Below, piece by piece: positions 1 to 8,700 of a stretch of 64,000 nucleotides of DNA. The DNA is from Streptomyces barringtoniae. Its GTDB lineage: Bacteria > Actinomycetota > Actinomycetes > Streptomycetales > Streptomycetaceae. The notes below the pieces were generated by a model. It saw nothing but the letters and a program-made list of their open reading frames with translations. It was not told where the DNA came from and searched no databases. Made by a program: the position numbers and the translations under genes. Within the stretch, counting starts at the first letter, position 1. Each line of letters begins with the position of its first letter. Location of the stretch: assembly GCF_020819595.1 (NCBI RefSeq), contig NZ_JAJHNP010000013.1, positions 124,001 to 188,000 of the forward strand, read 5' to 3'.

Positions 1-564
1 CCCCACCTGACCTGGTACGACCAGCTCGGCCACGTCCAGGAACGCACCGGCAACCGCTCCGCGAACAACGCCCCGCGCAACACCTACCGCACCGCCGACG
101 GGCACTGGGTCGCCGTCTCCACCTCCGCGCAGTCGGTCGCGGAGCGGGTGATACGTCTGGTGGGCCGCCCGGAGCTGGCCGAGGAGCCGTGGTTCGCCAC
201 CGGTGCGGACCGCGCCGCCCACGCCGACGTCCTGGACCAGGCGGTCGGCTCCTGGATCGCCGCCCGCACCCGCGCCGAGGTCGTCGCGGCCTTCGAGAAG
301 GCGGAGGCGGCGGTGGCCCCGGTCCAGGACGTCCGGGACGTCCTGGCCGACCCCCAGTACCAGGCGCTGCACACGGTCATCACGGTCGACGACCCCGAGC
401 TGGGCCCGCTGCGCATGCAGAACGTCCTCTTCCGGCTCTCCGCGACGCCCGGCGCGATCCGCTGGGCGGGCCGCCCGCACGGCGCCGACACCGAGGCCGT
501 GCTCACCGAGCTGGGCCTCACCCCGGCCGAGCTGCGCGCCCTGCGCGACGAGGGCGCCCTGTGA
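1..564 (+). CDS. CoA-transferase family III (CaiB/BaiF), 5'-truncated
   Basis: Open from the left edge, so the N-terminus lies outside the window; 187 residues remain. The reading PHLTWYDQLG..RSANNAPRNTY near the edge, followed by GHWVAVS and a C-terminal DPELGPLRMQNV..FRLSATPG stretch, is typical of the second half of family III CoA-transferases, which move CoA between organic acids. The catalytic Asp region is not in the window. The TGA stop overlaps the GTG start of the next gene (GTGA at 561-564), so the two are probably translationally coupled. Substrate cannot be read from this fragment. Confidence 0.85.
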   Translation, partial: PHLTWYDQLGHVQERTGNRSANNAPRNTYRTADGHWVAVSTSAQSVAERVIRLVGRPELAEEPWFATGADRAAHADVLDQAVGSWIAARTRAEVVAAFEKAEAAVAPVQDVRDVLADPQYQALHTVITVDDPELGPLRMQNVLFRLSATPGAIRWAGRPHGADTEAVLTELGLTPAELRALRDEGAL

Positions 565-1373
565 CCGCGCACCCGCTCACCTGGCTGTACGTCCCCGGCG
601 ACCGCCCGCCCGTGGTGGCCAAGGCGCTGGCGGCGGGTGCCGACGTGGTGGTGATCGACCTGGAGGACGCCGTCGCGCAGGACCGCAAGGAGTACGCCCG
701 CGCGGCCACGGCCGAGCTGCTCAGCGATCCCCCGCCGGTCCCGGTCCACGTCCGCGTCAACGCGCTGGACAGCCCCTGGTCCGCCGGTGACCTGGCCGCT
801 CTGGCCGCAGTCCCCGGCCTGGCGGGCCTGCGGCTGCCCAAGGTGACCGGTCCGGCCGAGATCGGCCAGGTCGGCGCGGCCACCCCCGTGCCGCTGTACG
901 CCCTGCTGGAGACGGCCCTCGGCATCGAGCGCGCCTACGCCATCGCCACCGCACACCCCGCCCTGCGGGGCATCGCGCTCGGTGAGGCGGACCTGCGGGC
1001 CGACCTGGGGGTACGGGCCGACGCGGGCCTCGACTGGCCGCGCTCCCGGGTGATCGTCGCCGCCCGCGCGGCCGGCCTCGCGCCTCCGCCCCAGTCGGTC
1101 CACCCCGACATCCGCGATCTGGACGGCCTCGCCGCCTCCTGCGCCCACGGCCGTTCCCTCGGCTTCCTTGGCCGCGCCGCGATCCATCCCCGCCAGCTGC
1201 CGGTGATCGAACGGGCCTACCTGCCCACCCCGGCGGAGATCGAGCACGCGGAAACGATCCTCAAGGCAGCGGCCACGACCGAGGGGGCCCAGGCCCTCCC
1301 CGACGGCCGCTTCATCGACGCGGCGGTGGTGGCCATGGCCCGGCGAACCCTGTCGCTGGCGTGCAGGACCTAG
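561..1373 (+). CDS. HpcH/HpaI aldolase / citrate lyase beta (CitE)-like protein
   Basis: 270 residues from the overlapping GTG. WLYVPGDRP at the N-terminus, DVVVIDLEDAV, HVRVNALDSPW, LPKVTG and ALLETALGIERA are the ordered strand motifs of the CitE-like TIM barrel; the acidic residues in DLEDAV and ALGEADLRADLG fit Mg2+ and substrate carboxylate binding. Standalone CitE-like proteins cleave or hydrolyse acyl-CoAs such as malyl- or citramalyl-CoA. The coupled CoA-transferase upstream suggests a two-step route in which an acid is activated to a CoA ester and then cleaved. The exact substrate is inference. The gene converges on lgt across a strong hairpin. Confidence 0.85.
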   Translation: MTAHPLTWLYVPGDRPPVVAKALAAGADVVVIDLEDAVAQDRKEYARAATAELLSDPPPVPVHVRVNALDSPWSAGDLAALAAVPGLAGLRLPKVTGPAEIGQVGAATPVPLYALLETALGIERAYAIATAHPALRGIALGEADLRADLGVRADAGLDWPRSRVIVAARAAGLAPPPQSVHPDIRDLDGLAASCAHGRSLGFLGRAAIHPRQLPVIERAYLPTPAEIEHAETILKAAATTEGAQALPDGRFIDAAVVAMARRTLSLACRT

Positions 1374-1395
1374 CGTGCAGGAACCGGTTGCACGA

Positions 1396-1429
1396 CGAGG
1401 GCGCCCGGAAAGATCTCCGGGCGCCCTCG
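1396..1429. terminator. Bidirectional terminator hairpin between CitE-like gene and lgt
   Basis: A perfect 14-bp stem (left arm 1396-1409, right arm 1416-1429) with a 6-nt loop lies in the 73-nt gap between two convergent stop codons. There is no U-tract, as is common for high-GC actinomycete terminators. Confidence 0.75.
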
Positions 1430-1446
1430 GTGCGTGAAACCGGCCG

Positions 1447-2412
1447 TCAGCTCTTCTTGGTCGCCGACTCGGCCTCGTCCTTCGCCTCCACGGCCTCCGC
1501 GGACTCCACGGCCTCCGCGGACTCCGGATCGGCCTTGTCCTCGGCCTTGTCCTCGGCCTTGTCGGCGCCTTCCGTACCCTCGGCCGGACCGTCGGAGACA
1601 CCCGGCTCGACGACGGCTTCCCTGCCGGGCCGCATCTTCGACGACACCACGATGTACGTCACCGCCAGCAGGAAGACGACCAGCGCGGTCCAGTCGTTCA
1701 GGCGGAGGCCCAGGATGTGGTGCGCGTCGTCCACGCGCATGTACTCGATCCAGCCGCGGCCCACGCAGTACGCGGCGACGTACAGGGCGAACGCCCGGCC
1801 ATGGCCCAGCGTGAAGCGGCGGTCGGCCCAGATGACCAGGAGCGCCACGCCGACGCACCACAGGGACTCGTACAGGAAGGTCGGGTGGTAGTAGCCCGGC
1901 ACCCGGCCGCCCTCGGAGGAGGTGATGTGCAGGGCCCAGGGAACATGCGTCTCGCGGCCGTACAGCTCCTGGTTGAACCAGTTGCCCCAGCGGCCGATGG
2001 CCTGCGCGAAGGCGATACCGGGCGCGACGGCGTCGGCGTACGCGGGCATCGGGATGCCCCGGCGGCGCGCGCCGATCCACGCGCCGAGCGCGCCGAGCGC
2101 GATCGCGCCCCAGATGCCCAGGCCGCCCTGCCACACCTTGAAGGCGTCGACCCAGTCACGGCCGGGGCTGAAGTACAGCTCGTAGTCCGTGATCACGTGG
2201 TAGAGCCGGCCGCCGACCAGGCCGAACGGCACGGCCCAGACCGCGATGTCGGCGACCGTGCCGGCGCGACCCCCGCGGGCGATCCAGCGCTTGTTGCCGA
2301 GCCAGACGGCGACGAAGACGCCGATGATGATGCAGAAGGCGTAGCCGCGCAGCGGGATGGGGCCGAGATACAGCACCCCGCGCGACGGGCTGGGAATGTA
2401 GGCAAGTTCCAT
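1447..2412 (-). CDS. lgt: Prolipoprotein diacylglyceryl transferase
   Basis: 321 residues. Lgt transfers diacylglycerol from phosphatidylglycerol to the lipobox Cys of prolipoproteins in the membrane. The family signature GRWGNWFNQELYGRET sits at about residues 140-155, and HITSSEGG..YYHPTFLYES and seven hydrophobic segments match the family. The C-terminus carries a long charged tail rich in Ala, Glu, Asp and Lys (EDKAEDKAED and similar), common in Streptomyces Lgt and not expected to be catalytic. The ATG at 2412 gives the expected MELAYIPSPS start. The next step, LspA, is encoded at 43802-44437. Confidence 0.95.
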   Translation of the reverse strand: MELAYIPSPSRGVLYLGPIPLRGYAFCIIIGVFVAVWLGNKRWIARGGRAGTVADIAVWAVPFGLVGGRLYHVITDYELYFSPGRDWVDAFKVWQGGLGIWGAIALGALGAWIGARRRGIPMPAYADAVAPGIAFAQAIGRWGNWFNQELYGRETHVPWALHITSSEGGRVPGYYHPTFLYESLWCVGVALLVIWADRRFTLGHGRAFALYVAAYCVGRGWIEYMRVDDAHHILGLRLNDWTALVVFLLAVTYIVVSSKMRPGREAVVEPGVSDGPAEGTEGADKAEDKAEDKADPESAEAVESAEAVEAKDEAESATKKS

Positions 2413-2513
2413 GGCAAGTCCGACGCTACCGTGCCGGGCCGTGGGGACGGCAAGCAGCCCGGCTACGGGTCCATAACGGGGGCGTGAGGAAAACGGGCCC
2501 GGAGGGAAGATCC

Positions 2514-3290
2514 TTACCCGCGGTCGGCGGCCTCCACCATCTGCTTGAGCTTGGCGGGGGTCAGGGTCTGGTCCTGGTAGATGTTCTTCCCGCCGAGCAG
2601 GACCGTGGGCGTGGAGCTGAGGCCGCCGCTCTGGAAGGCCTTCTGGGACTTGTTCACCCAGCTGTCGTGGGTGCCGTCCTCGACGCACTTCTGGAAGGCG
2701 GGGGTGTCCAGGCCGCCGACCTTGCCGGCCAGGTCGATCAGCTTGGCGTTGTCGCTGTACGCGTCGTCGGTCTCCTTGGGCTGGTTCGCGAACAGCACGT
2801 CGTGGTAGTCGCGGAACTTTCCGGCGTCCTGGGCGCAGGCCACGGCGTTGGCGCCGCGCAGGGAGCCGGTGCCGGAGAGGTTGCCGTCGATCAGCCGGAC
2901 CAGGTGGTACTCGATTCTGAGCTTGCCGGAGTCGACCAGTTGGTGGAGCGTCGGGCGGTAGGTGATCTCGAAGGCCTGGCAGGCCGGGCAGCGCATGTCC
3001 TCCCAGACGGTGAGCGTCGACTTGGCGCTGTCCTTGCCCACCGGGATCGCGAGGGCGTCCTTGCCCTGCGCGCCCGAGGGCGCCACGACCGGGCCCGCCT
3101 TGTTGCTGCCCTTGTTCTTGCCGGTGTTCGCGGCGATCACGCCGATCACCGCCGCAAGGCCCAGGACGCAGACGATGCTCGCGCCCACGATCAGCGTGCG
3201 CCGTCGCTTGTCCGCGGCCTTCTGCTTCTCGCGCTCGACCGCCAGCCGCTCCCGGGCGGTGCGCTTTCCGTCACGGTTCTTCTCGCTCAC
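2514..3290 (-). CDS. Membrane-anchored DsbA-like thioredoxin-domain protein
   Basis: 258 residues with a basic, Arg/Lys-rich cytoplasmic N-terminus, one transmembrane segment at about 32-54, and an extracytoplasmic thioredoxin-fold domain with CPAC at 101-104 in WEDMRCPACQAFE, followed by GKNIYQDQTLTPAKLKQ near the end. This is the DsbA/thioredoxin_4 type that forms or isomerises disulfides outside the membrane. GTG at 3290 is chosen because a longer reading would run back through the trp terminator hairpin, and because a GGGGG ribosome-binding sequence precedes it. A paralogue with CPVC is at 34943-35752. Confidence 0.88.
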   Translation of the reverse strand: MSEKNRDGKRTARERLAVEREKQKAADKRRRTLIVGASIVCVLGLAAVIGVIAANTGKNKGSNKAGPVVAPSGAQGKDALAIPVGKDSAKSTLTVWEDMRCPACQAFEITYRPTLHQLVDSGKLRIEYHLVRLIDGNLSGTGSLRGANAVACAQDAGKFRDYHDVLFANQPKETDDAYSDNAKLIDLAGKVGGLDTPAFQKCVEDGTHDSWVNKSQKAFQSGGLSSTPTVLLGGKNIYQDQTLTPAKLKQMVEAADRG

Positions 3291-3304
3291 ACCCCCAGAA
3301 CGAA

Positions 3305-3331
3305 CCGGGGAGGCGCAGCGCGCCTCCCCGG
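3305..3331. terminator. Terminator hairpin downstream of trpA
   Basis: Perfect 12-bp GC-rich stem (3305-3316 with 3320-3331) and a 3-nt loop, about 90 nt after the trpA stop and 15 nt before the start of the DsbA-like gene. It probably ends the trpCMBA transcript. Confidence 0.6.
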
Positions 3332-3419
3332 TCCCAGGTCCACCCGTTCGAGTGACCGAATCGTCCGTTGTGACTGACCGCAGTCGATTCTTACGTCTAA
3401 TCACGGACGGTAACGGACG

Positions 3420-4238
3420 TCACGCCTGTCCGCGCACGCCCTTCGCCAGCTCTCCGGCCAGCTCGCGGACCGCTGCCACACCGGCGGCGTGGTCCGGGGC
3501 GTCGAGCATCCGCTTCACGAACGCCGAGCCGACGATGACGCCGTCGGCGAAGCCGGCGACCTCGGCGGCCTGGGCGCTGTTGGAGACGCCGAGTCCGACG
3601 CAGACGGGCAGCTCGGTGCCGGTGGCGCGGGTGCGCTCGACCAGGTTCTGGGCCTGCGCGCCGACGGATTCGCGGGTGCCGGTGACGCCCATCAGGGAGG
3701 CCGCGTAGACGAAGCCGCTGCCCGCCGCGGTGATCTGCGCGAGCCGCTCGTCCCTGCTGCTCGGCGCCACCACGAAGACGGTCGCGAGACCGTGCTTGTC
3801 CGCGTGCTCCCGCCACAGCGCCGACTCCTGGACGGGCAGGTCGGGCAGGATGCAGCCCGCGCCGCCCGCCTCGGCCAGCTCGGCGGTGAACCGCTCGACG
3901 CCGTAGCGGTCGATGGGGTTCCAGTAGGTCATGACGAGCACGGGCTTGCCGGTCGCCGCGTGGGTCTCGCGCACCGTACGCATCACGTCGGCGATCCTGA
4001 CCCCGCCGCGCAGGGCGATGTCGTCGGCGGTCTGGATGACCGGGCCGTCGAGGACGGGGTCGCTGTGCGGCAGGCCCACCTCCACGACGTCCGCCCCGCC
4101 GTCGAAGGCGGCCTTGATCGCCTCGATGCCGCCGTCCACGGTCGGGAACCCGGCCGGGAGGTAGGCGATGAGCGCGGAGCGGCCCTCGGCCTCGGCGGCG
4201 GCCAGGGTGTCCGACAGCAGCTGGATGTTCCCGCTCAC
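3420..4238 (-). CDS. trpA: Tryptophan synthase alpha subunit
   Basis: 272 residues, normal length. TrpA cleaves indole-3-glycerol phosphate to indole and glyceraldehyde-3-phosphate; indole passes to TrpB. The catalytic acids are visible as Glu53 in VVEVGLPHSDP and Asp64 in VLDGP, with the phosphate-binding GLGVSN and GVIVGSA loops near the end. The GTG start overlaps the trpB stop (GTGA, 4235-4238), which fits equimolar coupled translation of the alpha2beta2 complex. Confidence 0.97.
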   Translation of the reverse strand: MSGNIQLLSDTLAAAEAEGRSALIAYLPAGFPTVDGGIEAIKAAFDGGADVVEVGLPHSDPVLDGPVIQTADDIALRGGVRIADVMRTVRETHAATGKPVLVMTYWNPIDRYGVERFTAELAEAGGAGCILPDLPVQESALWREHADKHGLATVFVVAPSSRDERLAQITAAGSGFVYAASLMGVTGTRESVGAQAQNLVERTRATGTELPVCVGLGVSNSAQAAEVAGFADGVIVGSAFVKRMLDAPDHAAGVAAVRELAGELAKGVRGQA

Positions 4239-5518
4239 TTGGCGTCCCCCTCGATCTCGGCGGTGTCGGCTTCGTCGGCGGCCACCTCGGCGTCGGTGTC
4301 GTACAGGCCGAAGTAGCGGGCGGCGGTGTCCATGTCCTTGTCGCCGCGGCCGGACAGGTTGACGACGATCAGGCCGTCCTTGCCCAGCTCTCTGCCGACC
4401 TCCAGGGCGCCGGCGAGGGCGTGGGCGCTCTCGATGGCCGGGATGATGCCCTCGGTGCGGGAGAGCAGACGCAGCGCCTGCATGGCCGCGTCGTCGGTGA
4501 CCGCGCGGTACTCGCCGCGGCCGGAGTCCTTGAGGTAGGAGTGCTCCGGGCCGATGCCCGGGTAGTCCAGACCGGCCGAGATGGAGTACGGCTCGGTGAT
4601 CTGGCCCTCGTCGTCCTGCAGGACGTACGAGCGGGAACCGTGCAGGATGCCCGGCTCGCCCGCGGTCAGGGTGGCCGCGTGCTCGCCGGTCTCGATGCCG
4701 TGCCCGGCGGGCTCGCAGCCGATGAGCCGGACGCCCTCGTCGGGGATGAAGGCGTGGAAGAGGCCGATGGCGTTGGAGCCGCCGCCGACGCAGGCGATGG
4801 CGGCGTCCGGGAGACGCCCGGCGCGCTCCAGCAGCTGGCGGCGGGCCTCGACGCCGATGACCCGATGGAAGTCGCGGACCATGGCGGGGAAGGGGTGCGG
4901 GCCGGCGACGGTGCCGAACAGGTAGTGGGTGTGGTCGACGTTCGCGACCCAGTCGCGGAACGCCTCGTTGATGGCGTCCTTCAGGGTGCGGCTGCCGGAC
5001 TTCACGGAGACGACCTCGGCGCCGAGCATGCGCATGCGGGCCACGTTCAGGGCCTGGCGCCTGGTGTCGACCTCGCCCATGTAGATGGTGCAGTCGAGGC
5101 CGAAGAGGGCGCAGGCGGTGGCGGTCGCGACGCCGTGCTGGCCGGCTCCCGTCTCGGCGATGACCCGGGTCTTGCCCATCCGCTTGGTGAGCAGTGCCTG
5201 ACCGAGGACGTTGTTGATCTTGTGGGAGCCGGTGTGGTTGAGGTCCTCGCGCTTGAGGAACACGCGGGCGCCGCCCGCTTCCGCGGCAAAGCGCGGGACC
5301 TCGGTGAGGGAGCTGGGGCGGCCGGTGTAGTTGACCATCAGGTCGTCGAGCTCGCGGGCGAACTCGGGGTCGTGCTTGGCCTTGTCGTACTCGACGGCGA
5401 CCTCGTCCACGGCGGCGACGAGGGCCTCCGGGATGAACTTGCCGCCGAACACGCCGAAGTAGCCTTCGGCGGTGGGGACTTGACCCTGTGGATCAGGGAA
5501 GAAGAAGTTGCTGGGCAT
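4235..5518 (-). CDS. trpB: Tryptophan synthase beta subunit
   Basis: 427 residues. TrpB condenses indole with serine on pyridoxal phosphate. The PLP lysine is Lys100 in NHTGSHKINN, the phosphate cup is CVGGGSNAIG, and AETGAGQHG is the conserved indole-channel region. It has the TrpB1-type N-terminus (GYFGVFGGKFIPEAL) and a short acidic extension after the catalytic core (TDAEVAADEADTAEIEG). It starts at ATG 5518, about 70 nt after trpM. Confidence 0.97.
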   Translation of the reverse strand: MPSNFFFPDPQGQVPTAEGYFGVFGGKFIPEALVAAVDEVAVEYDKAKHDPEFARELDDLMVNYTGRPSSLTEVPRFAAEAGGARVFLKREDLNHTGSHKINNVLGQALLTKRMGKTRVIAETGAGQHGVATATACALFGLDCTIYMGEVDTRRQALNVARMRMLGAEVVSVKSGSRTLKDAINEAFRDWVANVDHTHYLFGTVAGPHPFPAMVRDFHRVIGVEARRQLLERAGRLPDAAIACVGGGSNAIGLFHAFIPDEGVRLIGCEPAGHGIETGEHAATLTAGEPGILHGSRSYVLQDDEGQITEPYSISAGLDYPGIGPEHSYLKDSGRGEYRAVTDDAAMQALRLLSRTEGIIPAIESAHALAGALEVGRELGKDGLIVVNLSGRGDKDMDTAARYFGLYDTDAEVAADEADTAEIEGDAK

Positions 5519-5586
5519 GCCGAAACCTCACGGTGAGTGCGTGGAAAAACACTATTCGCCGTGGGGGCGGAGTTCGTCGTACGACC

Positions 5587-5793
5587 TCAGGCCGTGTGTG
5601 GCTGGTCGCGCAGTTCCCCGCGCCCCTTTGGGGCGCGCTGCCATCGACGTCCGTTCACCTGCCCGGGTTCGTCACCGATGACGTAACGCACGCGACGACC
5701 GTGCACGCGCCTCGCCGGGGCGCGGCAGCCCCTCGGACGGCAGCCGCGCGCCAGGCGGGCGTACCGGTCGACGGTCGTCACGGTGGGAGTCAT
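5587..5793 (-). CDS. trpM: TrpM-like small protein of the trp operon
   Basis: 68 residues, strongly basic, with repeated GCRPRGCRAPARRVHGRR and a VIGDEPGQVNG core. It lies in the 296-nt gap between trpC and trpB in the same direction. Position, size and sequence match my recollection of the Streptomyces TrpM family, reported to influence tryptophan metabolism and development; its biochemical function is not clear. No catalytic motif, signal peptide or membrane segment is visible. The region up to trpB also holds an untranslated stretch (5519-5586) in which I see no feature. Confidence 0.75.
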   Translation of the reverse strand: MTPTVTTVDRYARLARGCRPRGCRAPARRVHGRRVRYVIGDEPGQVNGRRWQRAPKGRGELRDQPHTA

Positions 5794-5814
5794 CGGGATC
5801 AGCCTACCGGGTGA

Positions 5815-6624
5815 TCAGCTCCGCCCGTGCCGCAGCGCGGGGTGTTCACCCGCGGCGACCAGGTCGGCGACGGCGGTCCTGGGGTCGCGCCCGGTGACCA
5901 GGGACTCGCCGACCAGGACCGCGTCGGCGCCGGCGTTGGCGTAGGCGATCAGGTCGTGCGGGCCACGGACACCGGATTCGGCGACCTTGACGATGTGGTC
6001 CGGGATCTCCGGCGCGACCCGCTCGAACGTGCCGCGGTCGACCTCCAGCGTCTTCAGGTTGCGCGCGTTGACGCCGATGACCTTGGCGCCCGCGTCCACG
6101 GCCCGCTCCACCTCGTCCTCGTCGTGCACCTCGACGAGCGGGGTGAGCCCGATCGACACCGCGCGCTCGATCAGCGACTCCAGGGCCGGCTGGTCCAGGG
6201 CGGCCACGATCAGCAGCGCGAGGTCGGCGCCGTACGCCCGGGCCTCCCACAGCTGGTACGACGTGACGATGAAGTCCTTGCGGAGGACCGGGATGTCCAC
6301 GCGCGCGCGGACGGCCTCCAGGTCGGCGAGCGAGCCGCCGAAGCGGCGCTGTTCGGTGAGGACCGAGATGACGGCCGCACCGCCCGCCTCGTAGTCCGCG
6401 GCCAGCCCGGCCGGGTCGGCGATCGCGGCCAGCGCGCCCTTGGAGGGGCTCGAGCGCTTGACCTCGCAGATCACCTTGACGCCGTCGCCCTTGAGCGCGG
6501 CCACCCCGTCCTTGGCGGCGGGAGCCTTGGCCGCGCGCTCCTTGAGCTCGTCGAGGCTGACGCGTGCCTGCCGCTCCGCGAGGTCGGCACGGACTCCGTC
6601 GATGATCTCGTCGAGCACACTCAC
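5815..6624 (-). CDS. trpC: Indole-3-glycerol phosphate synthase
   Basis: 269 residues, TIM barrel. TrpC closes the indole ring of CdRP. Motifs in order: CEVKRSSPSKG (Glu54, Lys56), VLTEQRRFGGS, LRKDFIV, GVNARNLKTLEVD, VAESGVRG and VLVGESLVTG. GTG 6624 is preceded by AAAGGGGG, a strong ribosome-binding site. It is the first gene of the trpC-trpM-trpB-trpA unit. The function of trpF is expected from PriA, and no trpD is present in the window. Confidence 0.96.
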   Translation of the reverse strand: MSVLDEIIDGVRADLAERQARVSLDELKERAAKAPAAKDGVAALKGDGVKVICEVKRSSPSKGALAAIADPAGLAADYEAGGAAVISVLTEQRRFGGSLADLEAVRARVDIPVLRKDFIVTSYQLWEARAYGADLALLIVAALDQPALESLIERAVSIGLTPLVEVHDEDEVERAVDAGAKVIGVNARNLKTLEVDRGTFERVAPEIPDHIVKVAESGVRGPHDLIAYANAGADAVLVGESLVTGRDPRTAVADLVAAGEHPALRHGRS

Positions 6625-6760
6625 GCGAGCGGCCCCCTTTCAGACGGTGGTTCCTTCGGGTTTCGAAAACCCGTGGTCACTGCGATGGTATCCGCAGGAG
6701 CGCGGACCCCTCGCATCCGGTGGACGCCGGTCCCATCAGCTGGACCTTCCCCGGTTGTGA

Positions 6761-7240
6761 TCAAGGATGCAGCCAGCCTCCCGACGGCAGGTTCCGCACG
6801 ACCGTGAACACCAGCAGCAACGCGCCCATCGCCCACAGGTGCGCCGGCCGCGGTTCCAGCCGCACCGGCCGGCCGCGCACGGCGTGCACCACCCATACGG
6901 TCCACAGCACCGCGAAGCCCAGGTAGGCGGCCACTCCGAGCGCGTTGTCCCGCAGCGCGGTGAGCAGGTCGCCGTGGACGAAGGCGTGCGCGCCGCGCAG
7001 TCCGCCGCAGCCGGGGCAGTACAGGCCGGTGAGCCGGTACAGCGGGCAGACGGGGTAGTGACCGGGTTCGTTCGGGTCGACGGCGCCCACGTACGCGAAG
7101 GCCCCGGCCACGGCCGCGAACAGCCCTGCGGGGACGGCGAGCCGCCGCCACGCCGGGCCGGGCGGCACGGCCGGGTCCGGGACGGTCGGCGCGACCGGAT
7201 ACGGGGCGGTGGGCGCGACCGTGCTGCTCTCGGCGTTCAC
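6761..7240 (-). CDS. DUF2752-like membrane protein
   Basis: 159 residues with four hydrophobic segments. The motif YPVCPLYRLTGLYCPGCGGLRG, with three cysteines in C..YCPGCG, is the hallmark of DUF2752, a small membrane family of unknown function. The N-terminus before the first membrane segment is Pro/Ala/Val-rich. The GTG at 7240 is chosen because a GGGGA sequence lies about 11 nt upstream; an earlier ATG at 7324 would overlap the terminator hairpin. It is transcribed toward trpC and may be cotranscribed with it (136-nt gap). Confidence 0.75.
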   Translation of the reverse strand: MNAESSTVAPTAPYPVAPTVPDPAVPPGPAWRRLAVPAGLFAAVAGAFAYVGAVDPNEPGHYPVCPLYRLTGLYCPGCGGLRGAHAFVHGDLLTALRDNALGVAAYLGFAVLWTVWVVHAVRGRPVRLEPRPAHLWAMGALLLVFTVVRNLPSGGWLHP

Positions 7241-7308
7241 AGGAACATTGTCCCCGGCGGGGCGGCAGCACGCGCGCCGGTCCGCCGGGTGGGGTCTCCA
7301 AGAACACG

Positions 7309-7349
7309 AGGGGCGGCCCGGCACTCCGTCCGAGTACCGGGCCGCCCCT
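7309..7349. terminator. Terminator hairpin downstream of the DUF6704-like gene
   Basis: A 13-bp perfect stem (7309-7321 with 7337-7349), extended by an inner 4-bp stem (7323-7326 with 7332-7335), lies just after the stop at 7369 and before the DUF2752-like start. It probably separates the two transcripts. Confidence 0.65.
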
Positions 7350-7368
7350 TGTGAAGCGGTGTGTGCGC

Positions 7369-7629
7369 TCAGCTCTCCGCGCCGGCCGGCTCAGCGGTCG
7401 CGAGGGGGGCGCCGACCATCTTCAGGGGCTTCGGGGTGTTGCCGAGACCCATGGCGCGCATGATGCCGCCGACCACCGCGCCGCCGAGGATGAGCGCCAT
7501 GCCGGCCCAGAAGCCGATCGGCTGGCCCATCACCATGAAGGCGCCCGCGACCAGGAAACCGATGAAGGAAATGATGACACCGGTCCAGGCGGCCGGGGTG
7601 TGACCGTGGCCGTGGCTGCTGCCCGCCAT
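7369..7629 (-). CDS. HGxxx-type small membrane protein (DUF6704-like)
   Basis: 86 residues with two membrane segments (VIISFIGFLVAGAFMVMG and FWAGMALILGGAVVGGIM). The N-terminal SSHGHGHTPAAWTGV resembles a small actinobacterial family characterised by a His-Gly motif followed by PAAWTGV. Function unknown. The ATG at 7629 has a clear GAGGAG ribosome-binding site 7 nt upstream. It lies between two other membrane genes of the trp region. Confidence 0.7.
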   Translation of the reverse strand: MAGSSHGHGHTPAAWTGVIISFIGFLVAGAFMVMGQPIGFWAGMALILGGAVVGGIMRAMGLGNTPKPLKMVGAPLATAEPAGAES

Positions 7630-7801
7630 GTCTGTGCTCCTCGTTGCTGTGTACGTGTCCCAGAAGAGCGGCGTACGTGTGTCGTACGGCTCCGAGCCCG
7701 CCCGTCACTGTCCGAGCCGGACGCTCTTCGTCCATTGTCCCGTACGCACACGCGTACCGGACGTGGGGGTGGCGTCTGTTTCGCCACACCCGCGGCGAGC
7801 G

Positions 7802-8431
7802 TCAGGCTCCGGTCGGGTCCTCGCCCCGGTCCAGCGCCTTCCACATCTCCTCGGGCCGTTCCGGGTCGACCGGGCGGGCAGTACGGCGCGGACGGTCGGT
7901 GCCGCGCTCGTAGCGGCCGGACATGGCGGGCCACCGGCTGCCGTAGCGCAGCGCCAGCAGACCGGCCAGCAGGATCAGCAGGCCTCCTGCGGCCGCGACG
8001 TAGGGCCAGCCGGTGTGGCTGAGCGCGGCCACGGTGGCGGAGGTGTCGCCGCTGGCCTGGGCGGCCTTGTCGTCCAGCGCGGAGCTGTCGGAGGCGGCCA
8101 CGAGCGCGGCGGCCACGATGCCGGCGCCGGAGAGGGCGAGCAGTCCGGCGACGACCAGGCGGCCCGCCCGCCGGACGGCGAAGACGGCGACGAGCGCGGC
8201 GAGGCCCACTATGGCGAGGGCCGCGGGGACGCCCGTGACGTCGCTGCCCTTGACGGTGAGCGGGAACGCGCCGCCGGCCACCGTCGCGGTGCCCTCCGCC
8301 CAGCGCTGCCGGGTCGCGAGCAGCGCCACGGCCGCGCCGAGCGCACCGCACAGGAGGGCCACGGCGAGGCTCCGCCGGCTGGAGCGGGCGGACGCGGCGG
8401 CTTCGGTACGGGGGTGAGGTACGGCAGTCAC
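7802..8431 (-). CDS. Trp-region conserved membrane protein (TIGR02234-like)
   Basis: About 209 residues. Four hydrophobic segments (near LAVALLCGALGAAVALL, VPAALAIVGLAALVAVF, LVVAGLLALSGAGIVAAALV and WPYVAAAGGLLILLAGLLAL) and TRQRWAEGT after the first match the Trp-associated membrane protein family found beside trpE/trpC in actinobacteria; function unknown. The C-terminus is charged and cytoplasmic. The start is uncertain among closely spaced GTG codons at 8440, 8437 and 8431. Confidence 0.72.
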   Translation of the reverse strand: MTAVPHPRTEAAASARSSRRSLAVALLCGALGAAVALLATRQRWAEGTATVAGGAFPLTVKGSDVTGVPAALAIVGLAALVAVFAVRRAGRLVVAGLLALSGAGIVAAALVAASDSSALDDKAAQASGDTSATVAALSHTGWPYVAAAGGLLILLAGLLALRYGSRWPAMSGRYERGTDRPRRTARPVDPERPEEMWKALDRGEDPTGA

Positions 8432-8700
8432 GTACACCACTATCGCCTGAACCCCGGGCGAACCGACACCCGGGTCCGTCAACCCATGGGCGCCCCAGAT
8501 CTTGGGCATGACGCGCTCAGGAACGGCACATGAATTCGCCAGGAAGGGCAAAGCAACGTTCGTGCTTCAACATCCATCTTGTTGACGCGGCCCCGACATC
8601 CGTACGTTCTGCGCGACCTCGGCGCGACACCCCGTGCCGTGGTGGCACCGCGCACCCCCCACAGCCCTTCCCGGTTCACCCACCTCGTGGAGGACGTACG

